Below, piece by piece: positions 26,606-36,245 of a DNA stretch of 64,000 bases. Under the pieces are notes generated by a model that saw nothing but the letters and a program-made list of their open reading frames with translations, was not told the origin of the DNA and ran no database searches. How positions within the stretch are numbered: position 1 is the first letter of the stretch; each line of letters starts with the position of its first letter. This DNA comes from Photobacterium marinum (GTDB taxonomy: Bacteria; Pseudomonadota; Gammaproteobacteria; Enterobacterales; Vibrionaceae): NCBI RefSeq assembly GCF_000331515.1, contig NZ_AMZO01000021.1:62001-126000 (forward strand), given 5' to 3'. A program made the translations under genes and the position numbers.

Positions 26606-28027
26606 TCAGCTACGCTCAAGCTCAGCTTGCTCCTGCTGACGAGCGAGCTTCTCCTCCTCTTCCAGTGCGCGGTTACATGCCTCGCACTCTTTAATTTGTT
26701 CTTCCAAAGCCTGACGTTTCTCTTCGGCACTTTCGGCTTCATCGGCACGGTTGATGCCAAGCACGGTATTGAGCACAAGGGCAACCAGAGAGCCGGTTGT
26801 GATACCTGAACCCATGACAACCTGCATAGAATCAGGCAGTGAAGCCAGAATTTCAGGACGCACAGTTACCGCCATACCGGAAGCAACGCCGACGGCAATA
26901 ATTAACATGTTACGTTTAGTAAAGTTGATGCGGGAAAGGATGCCGATACCGGCAGAAATGATCATGGCGAACATTACCAGTCCGGCACCGCCCAGTACAG
27001 GCGAAGGAATGGTAACCACAATACCGCCGAGTTTAGGGAACATACCGGCCAGCAGCATGATCACCCCGGTAACAGCAACAACGTGGCGGCTTGCGACACC
27101 GGTAATTGAAACAATACCGACGTTCTGGCTGAAGGATGAAAACGGTGTAGCGCCAAAGATGGAAGCCAGCGCACTACCGATACCGTCACACAGGATCCCT
27201 TTCGAGAGTTTCTTACCTGTCAGCTTGGTATGGGTCGCATCACTCAGGGCAAGGAAATCGCCGGTTGATTCCATGATGGTAACCAGATAGGCAATCGACA
27301 TTCCGATAATTCCGCTAACCGTAAAACTCAGGCCGAACGGCATAATTTCCGGTAAAGCGAAATAAGCGGCGTTGTGTACCGGAGAAAAATCAACGATACC
27401 CATGAACATTGCTACGATATAGCCGACAATCATACCAATCACGATAGCAGCGGCGGAGATAATCCCTTTGCCGACCTGTGACAGCACAATGACCACCACA
27501 AGCACCAACGTACCCAGCATCAGGTTACTTAACTCACCATAACCATCCTGTCCGACAAAGCCACCGGCAAACCAGTCAACGGAAACCGGTAAGATAGTCA
27601 GACCAATCAGTACGACTACAGTGCCTGATACCACAGGCGGGAACAGCTTGCGGATCTGCGGCATAAAACGACTGCCGATGATCATCACCATCGAACCGAC
27701 CAGCGAAGCTCCGAAAATACCGGACACCCCGGCATCAAGGCCGATGGAGATAGAGATCGCCACAAAGGTAAAACTGGTACCCATTACCACAGGTAAACGA
27801 ATGCCGACCGGACCGACCCCTTTACACTGAATAATGGTCACCACACCGGATACCATCAATGCAGCATTAACCAGTATGACCATCTGATCTGTTGGCAGAC
27901 CAATGGCGCTACCGACTACCAGAGGGACAGCAATAATCGCCCCCATAGCAGCAAGCATGTGTTGTAAGGCAAGTAAAATGGATGCCCCTACGGGCGGCTT
28001 ATCTTCAACTTTATAAAAGAGTTTCAT
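26606..28027 (-). CDS. NCS2 xanthine/uracil-family permease with charged C-terminal tail
   Basis: 473 residues from ATG 28027. About 14 membrane segments; blocks such as ALQHMLAAMGAIIAVPLVVG, GSALASIFGATPFSSFSQNVG and GVASRHVVAVTGVIMLLAG fit the XanQ/UacT side of the NCS2 family. It corresponds in order to xanQ (ygfO) of E. coli. An extra tail of about 45 residues after the last helix is strongly acidic/basic, probably coiled coil, and holds a CEAC pair. Xanthine versus urate preference cannot be decided. Confidence 0.88.
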   Translation of the reverse strand: MKLFYKVEDKPPVGASILLALQHMLAAMGAIIAVPLVVGSAIGLPTDQMVILVNAALMVSGVVTIIQCKGVGPVGIRLPVVMGTSFTFVAISISIGLDAGVSGIFGASLVGSMVMIIGSRFMPQIRKLFPPVVSGTVVVLIGLTILPVSVDWFAGGFVGQDGYGELSNLMLGTLVLVVVIVLSQVGKGIISAAAIVIGMIVGYIVAMFMGIVDFSPVHNAAYFALPEIMPFGLSFTVSGIIGMSIAYLVTIMESTGDFLALSDATHTKLTGKKLSKGILCDGIGSALASIFGATPFSSFSQNVGIVSITGVASRHVVAVTGVIMLLAGMFPKLGGIVVTIPSPVLGGAGLVMFAMIISAGIGILSRINFTKRNMLIIAVGVASGMAVTVRPEILASLPDSMQVVMGSGITTGSLVALVLNTVLGINRADEAESAEEKRQALEEQIKECEACNRALEEEEKLARQQEQAELERS

Positions 28028-28270
28028 TTCAATACCATCCGTTTCTTTGCACTTCCCGGATCCGCTTCTGTCTGCAATGCAGCTTGCATACACAGATATG
28101 CAGCATCCCCGTGGAAAGATGGGACGAGTATAGAATCGATAACCTAGCCAAAATCCCCAAGGGCCTTTTCACCTGACATCAAGCCAGATGCTGCCTTACC
28201 CTATTCACCTCGACTGAAGTAGTTTCAGTCTCAACAGGCCAAGCTATGACAGCTCACTCGTTATCTAAAG

Positions 28271-28310
28271 AAAACGGCCATTTCCTATCCCCGTGGAAAT
28301 GACCGTTTCT
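28271..28310 (-). terminator. Terminator of the ygfM-xdhD operon
   Basis: On the minus strand GAAACGGTCATTTCC pairs with a downstream arm across 28272-28310 with a single G-U, followed by a T-rich tail. A second small inverted repeat (28212-28230) lies in the 290-bp gap before the permease, which otherwise should contain its promoter. Confidence 0.8.
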
Positions 28311-28318
28311 CGTATTAC

Positions 28319-31189
28319 TTAGAGCTTATTCAGTCCGCGAAGTACCTTCTCCGGAGTGAAGTGCCAGTCTCGAATCCAGACACCACAAGCATCATGAATT
28401 GCACTGGCAATCGCAGGCGCCGCGCCGTTCACGCCGATTTCAGAAATCGACTTGGCACCGTATGGGCCCACAGGGTCATCACTTGGAACCAGAACTGCAC
28501 GGAAGTCGCGAGGTATATCGCCAATCATAGGCGCGCCGTAACTCTTCAGGTCACGAGTCAGAGGTATACCGTTATCGTCATAAACAAGTTCCTCTGTCAG
28601 GCTGTGACCGATAGCTCGCATGCTGGCACCGTAGATCTGGCCCAGAGCCAAATCAGGGTTCACCGGCGTACCACAGTCAAGCAGAGCGTGGAACTTGTCC
28701 AGTCTGATTTCACCGGTACGGGTGTTCACAGCCACTTCAGCGAAGTTCGCACCGTACGGGAATGCAAACTCAGGTGTAGTAAAGCAACCAGAAGCCAGCA
28801 GCTGTCCCCAGCCTGTTCCGCTTTCTGCTTTATGCGCGATTTCAGCGTAGCTGACTTCGCCTTGCTTACCTTTAACCATGCCTGGCGCAACGATTTCAAC
28901 ATCTTCTACCGGCTCATCCAGCATCTCGGCACCGCACTTCAGGATCTTCTCGCGCATTGCTTCAGCCGCACGCTTCGCAGCATTACCGGAGAAACAAGTA
29001 CCAGATGATGCGTATGCACCTTTATCGAATGGCGCATGGTCGGTATCACCAGAATGAATGGTGATCTCTTCCATCGGGCAGCAAAGCACTTCTGCAGTCA
29101 GCTTGTTGATCACAGTATCCAGACCGGTACCGATATCCGCAGCACCAGAATGAACAATGAAAGTTCCGTCAGAAGTCATCTTGATGCTACAGTTTGCCTG
29201 GTCGATATCAGGGATACCGGATTTTTGCTGAATGATGGCAACACCACGGCCAACTTTCCAGTCACCTTCTGCCGACTTAGGCGAATCCCATTCAATCAGT
29301 TTGCGACCTTCACGCAAAATGCCTTCAAGGGCACAGCTGTGAACCTTCGGTGCACTGGTAGGCATCTTACCTTCACCGATTGCAGCCAGGATCTTCAGTT
29401 CTTGTCCTTCTACAACACGGTTCTTCTCAACCATATCCAGATGATCGAGACCCAGCTCATCGGCCAGTTCTGCCATTGCCATGGTCAGAGCAAAGTTACC
29501 TTTCGGTGCGCCGTAACCCTGGTAAGCACCAGTCGGACAGATGTTTGAGTAGTAAGTTGTTACACGAAAATCAACGTTGTCACATGGGTATAGAGGTAGC
29601 GACAACGCAGGACCATTACTTGGTACTGTCAGCGCGTGGTTACCGTAAGGACCGGTATTGGCACGGAATTCCATGTCGATAGCAGTCAGCGTACCGTCTT
29701 TCTTCGCACCCAGCTTCACGGTTACTTTAGCAACGTGACGGGAAGAGTTACTGATGAATTCTTCTTCGCGGGTATGGTGGAAGTACACAGGACGGCCAGT
29801 GGTCCAGGTTGCCCAGGCACACACGTCTTCCAACAGAATATCCTGCTTAGAACCGTAGCCGCCGCCGACGCGCTCTTTAACGATGTGAACTTTGTTCTGC
29901 TTCACGCCGATGATTTTGGCAACCTGACGACGTACGTGCCATGGCACCTGAGTTGAGTCATGCATTACCAGGCGTTCGCCGTCCATGTAGCTGTAACAAA
30001 TGTGAGTTTCAACTGGCAGTTGCTGTACCTGCTTAGACTCGTAAGTACGCTCGATAACCACATCCGCTTCGTCAAAGCCTTTTGCTAGATCACCGATGTG
30101 ACCGCGAACACTGGCAGCAATGTTCTTGCGAGGGAAACAGCCAATCGGGAAGTTAACGATAATCTTGCCTTCACGTGGGTCGGCATTTTTGTTCTGCTCT
30201 TCCAGATCATCCGGCGCACCAACACCGTATTCGATTGGCTCGTTGTGGATGATTGGCGCATCTTCAGCCATGGCTTCATCGATGGTCATGACAGGCTTAA
30301 GCACGTCATACTCAACATCAATCAGCTTCAGTGCCTGCTCGGCAATTTCTGGGCTTTCAGCCACAACCGCAGCCACACGATCACCTACGTGACGCAGTTT
30401 CTGACCGAACATGCGACGGTCCAGCGGAGAAGGTTCAGGCGCACTCTGACCACCTGGAGTGTAAGGTACATCCGGGCAGTTCTTGTGAGTAATAACTGAA
30501 ACTACACCAGGCAGAGCTTCAGCGTTGCTGACGTCCAGATGTTTGATCCAAGCATGTGGGTGCGGGCTGCGCAGCATTTTAATCACGCAAGCATTGGCTG
30601 GAATGCGGTCTTCTACATAACAAGGTTTAGCCTGAACCATTTTCGCCGAATCAATCTTCGGACAGTTCTTACCAACAATAGTCAGGTCGTCACGGAATTC
30701 AGGTGCAAACTGCTGATGGTATTCAGGGTCAGCCAAACGTTTTGAAGCCAGTTCAACCACTTCATAGAACTGCTGATAACCGGCATCACGGCTGAACAAA
30801 CCTGATATTGCGTCGTCGATTTCTTCACGATTTGGCTGAGGGTTGTTTTCAAGCAGATGAGTCAGAATAAGTGCAAGCGCAGGATCGTTATAACCTGACT
30901 GAACCACACCCACATCAATCATGGCCTGCTGAACAAGGCTCAACTGGTTCCACTCACCCAGTGATTCAGCAGTGCGAACTTCCGCACCTTCAAGCTGAGC
31001 GGCAATCAACAGCGATGCGTTAACCAGCGTACCGTTGAATAGGATGACGTCTGAGCCAGCAAAGCCGAAACCGTCATCACTGTTGCGGACAGAATGCAGT
31101 CCCATACCGTGCAGCAGTTTCTGCACATCGTCGCCAAGACGACATTCTAAAGTCTGAGGGCGGCCGTTGAGGGTGAATTGAATTGTCAT
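28319..31189 (-). CDS. xdhD: XdhD-type molybdenum hydroxylase, fused degenerate Fe-S domain and Mo subunit
   Basis: 956 residues, the same length as E. coli XdhD and closely similar throughout. Residues 1-160 follow the [2Fe-2S] ferredoxin-plus-helical layout, but the cluster cysteines are replaced (HSVRNSDDGFGFAGSD in place of the CxxxxCxxC loop). Residues 170-956 are the molybdopterin domain, with ERVGGGYGSKQD, GAYQGYGAPKGNF and the catalytic-Glu block GAKSISEIGVNGAAPA. It is predicted to be a selenium-dependent purine hydroxylase. GGAGG overlaps the end of ygfM, 2 bp upstream, so the two are coupled. Confidence 0.92.
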   Translation of the reverse strand: MTIQFTLNGRPQTLECRLGDDVQKLLHGMGLHSVRNSDDGFGFAGSDVILFNGTLVNASLLIAAQLEGAEVRTAESLGEWNQLSLVQQAMIDVGVVQSGYNDPALALILTHLLENNPQPNREEIDDAISGLFSRDAGYQQFYEVVELASKRLADPEYHQQFAPEFRDDLTIVGKNCPKIDSAKMVQAKPCYVEDRIPANACVIKMLRSPHPHAWIKHLDVSNAEALPGVVSVITHKNCPDVPYTPGGQSAPEPSPLDRRMFGQKLRHVGDRVAAVVAESPEIAEQALKLIDVEYDVLKPVMTIDEAMAEDAPIIHNEPIEYGVGAPDDLEEQNKNADPREGKIIVNFPIGCFPRKNIAASVRGHIGDLAKGFDEADVVIERTYESKQVQQLPVETHICYSYMDGERLVMHDSTQVPWHVRRQVAKIIGVKQNKVHIVKERVGGGYGSKQDILLEDVCAWATWTTGRPVYFHHTREEEFISNSSRHVAKVTVKLGAKKDGTLTAIDMEFRANTGPYGNHALTVPSNGPALSLPLYPCDNVDFRVTTYYSNICPTGAYQGYGAPKGNFALTMAMAELADELGLDHLDMVEKNRVVEGQELKILAAIGEGKMPTSAPKVHSCALEGILREGRKLIEWDSPKSAEGDWKVGRGVAIIQQKSGIPDIDQANCSIKMTSDGTFIVHSGAADIGTGLDTVINKLTAEVLCCPMEEITIHSGDTDHAPFDKGAYASSGTCFSGNAAKRAAEAMREKILKCGAEMLDEPVEDVEIVAPGMVKGKQGEVSYAEIAHKAESGTGWGQLLASGCFTTPEFAFPYGANFAEVAVNTRTGEIRLDKFHALLDCGTPVNPDLALGQIYGASMRAIGHSLTEELVYDDNGIPLTRDLKSYGAPMIGDIPRDFRAVLVPSDDPVGPYGAKSISEIGVNGAAPAIASAIHDACGVWIRDWHFTPEKVLRGLNKL

Positions 31190-31191
31190 GG

Positions 31192-31986
31192 TTATGCCTC
31201 CTCTGCCATGTGCTGGCATTCTGCCAATAGGTCTGTCACAACGACCCCGGCGATGTAACGCTTGTATTCAACGCTGCCGCGAAGATCGGCAACTGGGTGG
31301 ATCGCTTCAGCAACTGCCTGTTCCAGCAGCTCACCTTTAAGATCCTGGCATTCGACATCACGCAGGCGAACAGGACGGGCCGAGTCGTTATGCAAAGGAG
31401 AAACGCCATCCAGCGCAATCACCTTACTGCCGTCTTTTGCGATAGACACAGCAGCAGTAACGATAGCCAGACCAGCGGCAGAACGGGCAATGTTGTAACC
31501 GATACAGGCAAGGTTCACATCAGGAATAATCACCTTGGCAATCAGGTCACGATGTTCAGCTTCAATATAATCTTCTACGTCGCACTCACGACCATCAGCC
31601 AGAACCACTTTCGCTTTCAGCGCCATCAGGCTTGGTACTAAAAGTGCTTCCTCCTGACGAGCTGCAATCTCACCACCTAAAGTGGCCTGATTACGAACGT
31701 GGCGGGAATAGACAAAAGCAGAAGACTGCTTCAGCGCAACCGGCACCAATTCATGATCAATTAGTGTTTGCAGACGGCACATGGCACCAATGTGAAGCGC
31801 ATCGCCGTGCTTTTCAATTTTATCGAAAGCCAGGTTGTCCAGAGAGATGGCAACGGTCTTTTCGGTTTTAGTCGGCGCGGCATTCACCTTGGAACCACCA
31901 GCAAACCAAGTTGCGATACCTGCATGCTGCCGCATTAAGTCGAGAGCTTCGGCGGTAGAGTCCGGCTTTAAGTAGTGTTCAATCAT
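31192..31986 (-). CDS. ygfM: YgfM-type FAD-binding subunit of molybdenum hydroxylase
   Basis: 264 residues. FAD-domain features: WFAGGSKVNAAPT near residue 28 (the GG phosphate loop), AFVYSRHVRNQATLGGEIAARQEEA and LRGSVEYKRYIAGV near the end. It matches E. coli YgfM in length and sequence and would carry electrons for XdhD. AAAGGT precedes the ATG. It is the first gene of the operon; a sigma-54 promoter and paired upstream palindromes lie 105-310 bp before it. Confidence 0.9.
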   Translation of the reverse strand: MIEHYLKPDSTAEALDLMRQHAGIATWFAGGSKVNAAPTKTEKTVAISLDNLAFDKIEKHGDALHIGAMCRLQTLIDHELVPVALKQSSAFVYSRHVRNQATLGGEIAARQEEALLVPSLMALKAKVVLADGRECDVEDYIEAEHRDLIAKVIIPDVNLACIGYNIARSAAGLAIVTAAVSIAKDGSKVIALDGVSPLHNDSARPVRLRDVECQDLKGELLEQAVAEAIHPVADLRGSVEYKRYIAGVVVTDLLAECQHMAEEA

Positions 31987-32090
31987 TTTTCTTACCTTTT
32001 TAGAATCCTACTTATTCTTAAATTCATGCTTCTCTTTAAGAAATCAGAGGTAATGAAGAAGTTTTTAAAAAATTCTTAGGAACTAAAAAG

Positions 32091-32105
32091 GCAACTATTG
32101 CGCCA
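32091..32105 (-). promoter_or_regulatory. Sigma-54 promoter of ygfM-xdhD
   Basis: Minus strand reads TGGCGC-AATAG-TTGC, with GG and GC separated by exactly ten bases as RpoN requires. The predicted start is near 32080, giving a leader of about 95 nt. The same 15-mer with one changed spacer base, in a longer conserved context, precedes ygfK. Confidence 0.82.
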
Positions 32106-32265
32106 AACTTGTCAGCCAATTGAATAAGAAACCAGATTCGTGAGCACTGTCAGAAATCGACAAAGAAATGAGATCTGAATCAATAGCAGTTTTTAGATTG
32201 ATTAAAGGAATAAACAAGTACTCGGCGAGTTAAATAAGATTGCTTCTCAATTAAAGTAATTTATC

Positions 32266-32298
32266 TATCAAAATAATATTTTCACTATCAAATTGATA
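32266..32298. promoter_or_regulatory. Paired upstream activator sites of ygfM-xdhD
   Basis: TATCA-AAA-TAATA at 32266-32278 and the perfect palindrome TATCA-AAT-TGATA at 32286-32298, centres 20 bp apart. The nearer site is about 180 bp upstream of the -12 element. The same pair, order, spacing and distance occurs before ygfK, as expected for enhancer sites of one sigma-54 activator. The rest of the 446-bp gap (31987-32432) is AT-rich without a gene. Confidence 0.75.
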
Positions 32299-32432
32299 AC
32301 TATCAGTAGTGAGAAAATGATTTAACTACATGACATTAAAAGCATTAAACCGCAGCCAGACTCCGAATATAAATTGTCTGCCTGATTGCTACACTCATAA
32401 TTACGTCAGTTAAGACCAGAAAAGGCCTCACC

Positions 32433-33647
32433 ATGTCTGCACAGACAGAGCTGTTTCGACAGCAAATTCATGATGCAGGAATACCCGATGATTTCTCAAT
32501 CGTTGCCAGCCACCAAATCATTCCCGCAGAAATTCTGAATGAGATAGACCACTTTATTGAGGTCTTTGAACAGGTCACTACCCGTTCTGAGTGGGTGAGC
32601 TATATGCTCAACAACAATCAGGGAATTTCCGCAATTCGGCGTCATGAAACCTGCTTTTTCAGCGCATGGGATATCCATATACCACCTGAACACCCAGAAA
32701 GATGGCAGCTGATAGAATTTAATGACAATGGTTCCGGCTTCCTGTTTGCCGGATTACTCAACAGCATTTACTACCAGAATGTGCTGGTTAATCATGACAA
32801 TAACAACCATATCATCCCTCCCCCGCCTTATTCTGAATTGTGCCGAATTATTCTGAATATGCTCAAAGCAGAAACTGATACTTTTTTCGACCAAAAACCT
32901 GATGGAATGATGCTAATTCTCGACGATGCAGCTTCACTAAACCACGGAAAATTCTCTGTAGAGCATCAACTAATGGCAACTATCGGACGAGAAGCCGGTT
33001 GGGAAACCGACATTGAAAGTCCGGAATCACTTCAACAGGACAGAGAAAGATTAACAACAAACGGCAAACCAACTGATTTTGTTATTAATCGCTCAACAGA
33101 TTTTTTATGGCAAAGCAAGGAGCTTCAGCCATTAGTAAAGGCGTACAACAAAGGTAATGTTTATATCGCCCCCAACCCATTCAGCTATATCACCCGCAGT
33201 GACAAACAGTTACTTCAGTTTCTATCACGCCCAGATTGGGATGAAATATTGGCTATCAAAAGCAATGAACGGACGATATTAAGCAGACATATTCCTAAAA
33301 CTTACCTGCTAGATGAAGATAACCTCAGTCAGTTAGCTGAACACAAAAGCGAATACGTTTTTAAACCCACACATGGTCACGCCAGCCTTGGCATACTCAA
33401 TCGCAATGAAGTAGGTAAACATCGCCTGCAACAGCTGATTAGCAAAAAGCAGGATTATGTCGCCCAACACATTGCTGAGAAATCCGAGCTGATAATCAAT
33501 GATTACATGCCCTTATGGGCTGACTTGAGAGTATGGGCATATAAAGGAAAGCGCTACCAACTCTCCGGACGAGCATCGGTCACTAAAGAACGGCTTGACC
33601 TGTCGCCTCCCGGTGGATGGCTCCCTACATTTGCCGCTACCGAATAA
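32433..33647 (+). CDS. ATP-grasp-like hypothetical protein
   Basis: 404 residues, soluble. The C-terminal half has ATP-grasp character: KTYLLDEDNLSQL, EYVFKPTHGHASLGI (likely nucleotide-binding Lys and glycine loop), DYVAQHIAEKSELII and the metal-site-like DLRVWAYKGKRYQLSGRASVT. This resembles glutathionylspermidine-synthase-like or circularly permuted ATP-grasp proteins, which join a carboxylate to an amine, but I cannot name a family. It is divergent from ygfM and convergent with a LysR gene 8 bp away. Confidence 0.6.
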   Translation: MSAQTELFRQQIHDAGIPDDFSIVASHQIIPAEILNEIDHFIEVFEQVTTRSEWVSYMLNNNQGISAIRRHETCFFSAWDIHIPPEHPERWQLIEFNDNGSGFLFAGLLNSIYYQNVLVNHDNNNHIIPPPPYSELCRIILNMLKAETDTFFDQKPDGMMLILDDAASLNHGKFSVEHQLMATIGREAGWETDIESPESLQQDRERLTTNGKPTDFVINRSTDFLWQSKELQPLVKAYNKGNVYIAPNPFSYITRSDKQLLQFLSRPDWDEILAIKSNERTILSRHIPKTYLLDEDNLSQLAEHKSEYVFKPTHGHASLGILNRNEVGKHRLQQLISKKQDYVAQHIAEKSELIINDYMPLWADLRVWAYKGKRYQLSGRASVTKERLDLSPPGGWLPTFAATE

Positions 33648-33655
33648 GACCTGAT

Positions 33656-34570
33656 TCAGTTCACCTGATTAATTACCAACTGGTGAAGAAACTTAATAAA
33701 GCTGACCGCTTCTTTCGTAAGCTGAGTATTTTTCCTGGTAAGAATGTAGTACGCCCTGTGATGCCTGACTCTAAGATCAGGGAAAGGCATAATCAGGCTG
33801 TTATTCTCTATATGCTCTTTCACCAATTCATAACCACATAAAGCAACACCAAGTCCGGCGATTGCCATTGACATAACAACATCTGAATCCCCAGCTACAT
33901 GACCTTGTTTTATATCCAGCCCCTGTATCGGATAATGCTTGTGCCAATATTTCCAGTCAGTCGCATCCCGCTCATGGATCAACAGTGCTTTACTAAGATC
34001 AGCTGCAGAAGCTAAGTGATTTTCTTCAGCATATAGCGGTGAACAAACAGGGACATAATTCAACCCAAACAAGAATTGCGCATCAAAGCCATCCCAGAGA
34101 CCATCTCCCCATTTAACCGCAAGTTCTGTTTCTGGTAAGAAATCTAAATGGTGGGTTGTTAATACCTGTCGCACTAAAACATAATCATGCCTATTTAAAT
34201 ACTCTGGTAAACCTTTACTAATAAATAAACGGCTAAACACAGGTTCTGTTTCAATATTCAAATTATAGGTATTCGATTTTTCATTAAACTCATCAACGAT
34301 ATTCAGCAACGTATTAAACGGCATTTCTATTTTCTCATATAACCGCTTTCCATCTTCTGTCATTACTACTTTTCTTGAAGTTCTAAAAAATAGTTTAGTT
34401 TTTAATAAAGACTCAAGCTTTGAAACTTGTTGACTAATAGCTGGCTGAGTGAGATGTAAATCACGACTTGCTAACGTAAAACTCTGCCTGTCTGCGACAG
34501 CTTTAAAAGCCATAAACCAGGAAAGATGGGGCACTCGTGATGAATGGGTACTGTTTGAAAGGCTATCCAT
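33656..34570 (-). CDS. LysR-type transcriptional regulator, divergent from BCCT operon
   Basis: 304 residues. The N-terminal winged helix-turn-helix is plain (FKAVADRQSFTLASRDLHLTQPAISQQVSKLE, split here as typical LysR blocks), followed by an effector domain ending IAGLGVALCGYELVKEHIE. It is transcribed away from the BCCT transporter and enolase-superfamily genes, and the 118-bp gap should contain its operators, so it probably controls them in response to their substrate. It groups by eye with GcvA-like LysR proteins. Confidence 0.9.
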   Translation of the reverse strand: MDSLSNSTHSSRVPHLSWFMAFKAVADRQSFTLASRDLHLTQPAISQQVSKLESLLKTKLFFRTSRKVVMTEDGKRLYEKIEMPFNTLLNIVDEFNEKSNTYNLNIETEPVFSRLFISKGLPEYLNRHDYVLVRQVLTTHHLDFLPETELAVKWGDGLWDGFDAQFLFGLNYVPVCSPLYAEENHLASAADLSKALLIHERDATDWKYWHKHYPIQGLDIKQGHVAGDSDVVMSMAIAGLGVALCGYELVKEHIENNSLIMPFPDLRVRHHRAYYILTRKNTQLTKEAVSFIKFLHQLVINQVN

Positions 34571-34688
34571 AATAAAACGTTATAGGTCAATAATATTTAA
34601 TTGCTTCATCATACGTTTCACCTGCATGAAAATCCACTTCGACGAAAAACTCACCGTATCCATAACGTGTATTTATATGAGGTATAAA

Positions 34689-36242
34689 ATGTTGAATGAG
34701 GTGGATGTACTACTGCCGGATGAAAATCCCGCAGCAAAGAACGACAAAACGTTAATAACGATAAGTCTGGTCTTTGTTTTTGCAACGATTGCATTACTCA
34801 TGCAATACCCGGACAAGTCTCAGGAAGTCGCTAAAGGTTTGTTTCATGGCTTAACCAATAACATTGGTTCCATGGTACAACTGTTTGGCTTTCTAGCCGT
34901 GTGTATTGTTTTATTTGTTGGCAGCAGTAAGTTTGGTTCAATTAAACTTGGCGAAGGCAAAGCAGAATATTCAGACATGAGCTGGCTGTTCATGTTTATT
35001 TGCGCTGGTCTAGGTTCTGCAACTATGTATTGGGCATTCATGGAATGGGCATATTACTACAATGGTATCGGCCTTAATATTCCGGCTCAGAGCAATGAAT
35101 CTTTGCGTAGCAGCCTTTCTTATGTCTTTTTTCACTGGGGAATTACACCTTGGGCAATTTATGCATTGGCATCAATTGCAATGGCTTACCATTTCCATGT
35201 AAACAAGTCTAAAGGATTGAATCTGTCATCATTGGTGGCTTCTATTCTGGGCCTTGATGAAAACAGTAACATCAGCCGACTGATTGGCCGCGCACTGGAT
35301 TTAACCTTTTTATTTGCCACTTTCGGTGGTCTTATCCTGACGACGACAGTAACAATCGGCACCGTATCGACAGGCTTTGCTTCACTCTTTAATATTGAGA
35401 ATACTTTCCTGCTTAAGGCAGTATTACTGGCATTTGTCACCCTGACCTTCACACTGAGCTCTTACATCGGTATTAGCGAAGGTTTGCAGAAAATCGCTCA
35501 TATGGCCTGTGGCATGACCTTTGTGTTTGGCCTGATTGTTCTTTGCCTCGGCGATACCTCTTTCATCGTTGACTTCTTCGTCAACTCACTGGGCCTGAGC
35601 CTGTCAAACTTTGTTGAAATGAGCCTGTTTACTGACGTAACGAATAACGGCACGTTCAACAAAGACTGGACTGTCTTCTACTGGCTGTACTGGATCACTT
35701 ACACCCCGGGCGTTTCAATCTTCGTTACCCGTATTTCAAAAGGACGCACTATCCGCCAGGTGATCTTCGGCCTGATAGCCGGTGGTTGTGCAGGTTGCTG
35801 GTTCTTCTTCGGCAGTTTAAGTGGCTACGCCGTAGATATGTTCAACTCCGGTGTTATCAATTCACCAGAAATTCTTACCAGCGTCAGCGGTGATCTTGCA
35901 ATCGCACAACTGATAGCAAACCTACCAATGGGCACTGTACTTTCTGTCTTCTACTTCCTGCTGATGATGGTATTCCTTGCTTCTCACTTGGATGCTACCG
36001 CCTATACCGTTGCAGCCGTAAGTACTCAGGGCTTGAAACAAGGCCAGGATCCGACTCGTGCACTACGTCTATTCTGGTGCATCATGCTGAGCCTACTGCC
36101 TCTTGCAATGCTGTATATCAACGCATCGCTATCAACTTTAAAAACAGCAGTAACCCTTACTGCCGCACCTTTCATCGTGGTCCTGATCCTTTGCATTCTG
36201 GGTCTTAAGAAATTCCTGTCAGGCCATAACTTTGGAAAATAA
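34689..36242 (+). CDS. BCCT-family transporter with unusual substrate box
   Basis: 517 residues from ATG 34689 (GAGG six bases upstream; the open frame continues 240 bp further upstream but overlaps the LysR gene). About twelve membrane helices. The BCCT signature region reads VFYWLYWITYTPG then VSIFVTRISKGRTIRQ; the usual Trp-rich box and the GMFIARIS segment are altered in a way partly like the carnitine exchanger CaiT. Betaines or related quaternary ammonium compounds are the likely substrates. It is 3 bp from the enolase-superfamily gene. Confidence 0.88.
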   Translation: MLNEVDVLLPDENPAAKNDKTLITISLVFVFATIALLMQYPDKSQEVAKGLFHGLTNNIGSMVQLFGFLAVCIVLFVGSSKFGSIKLGEGKAEYSDMSWLFMFICAGLGSATMYWAFMEWAYYYNGIGLNIPAQSNESLRSSLSYVFFHWGITPWAIYALASIAMAYHFHVNKSKGLNLSSLVASILGLDENSNISRLIGRALDLTFLFATFGGLILTTTVTIGTVSTGFASLFNIENTFLLKAVLLAFVTLTFTLSSYIGISEGLQKIAHMACGMTFVFGLIVLCLGDTSFIVDFFVNSLGLSLSNFVEMSLFTDVTNNGTFNKDWTVFYWLYWITYTPGVSIFVTRISKGRTIRQVIFGLIAGGCAGCWFFFGSLSGYAVDMFNSGVINSPEILTSVSGDLAIAQLIANLPMGTVLSVFYFLLMMVFLASHLDATAYTVAAVSTQGLKQGQDPTRALRLFWCIMLSLLPLAMLYINASLSTLKTAVTLTAAPFIVVLILCILGLKKFLSGHNFGK

Positions 36243-36245
36243 TAA

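Noticed and set aside
34449-34688. Longer N-terminus for the BCCT transporter
   Set aside because: It would overlap the divergent LysR gene, has no family match, and a good ribosome-binding site supports ATG 34689.
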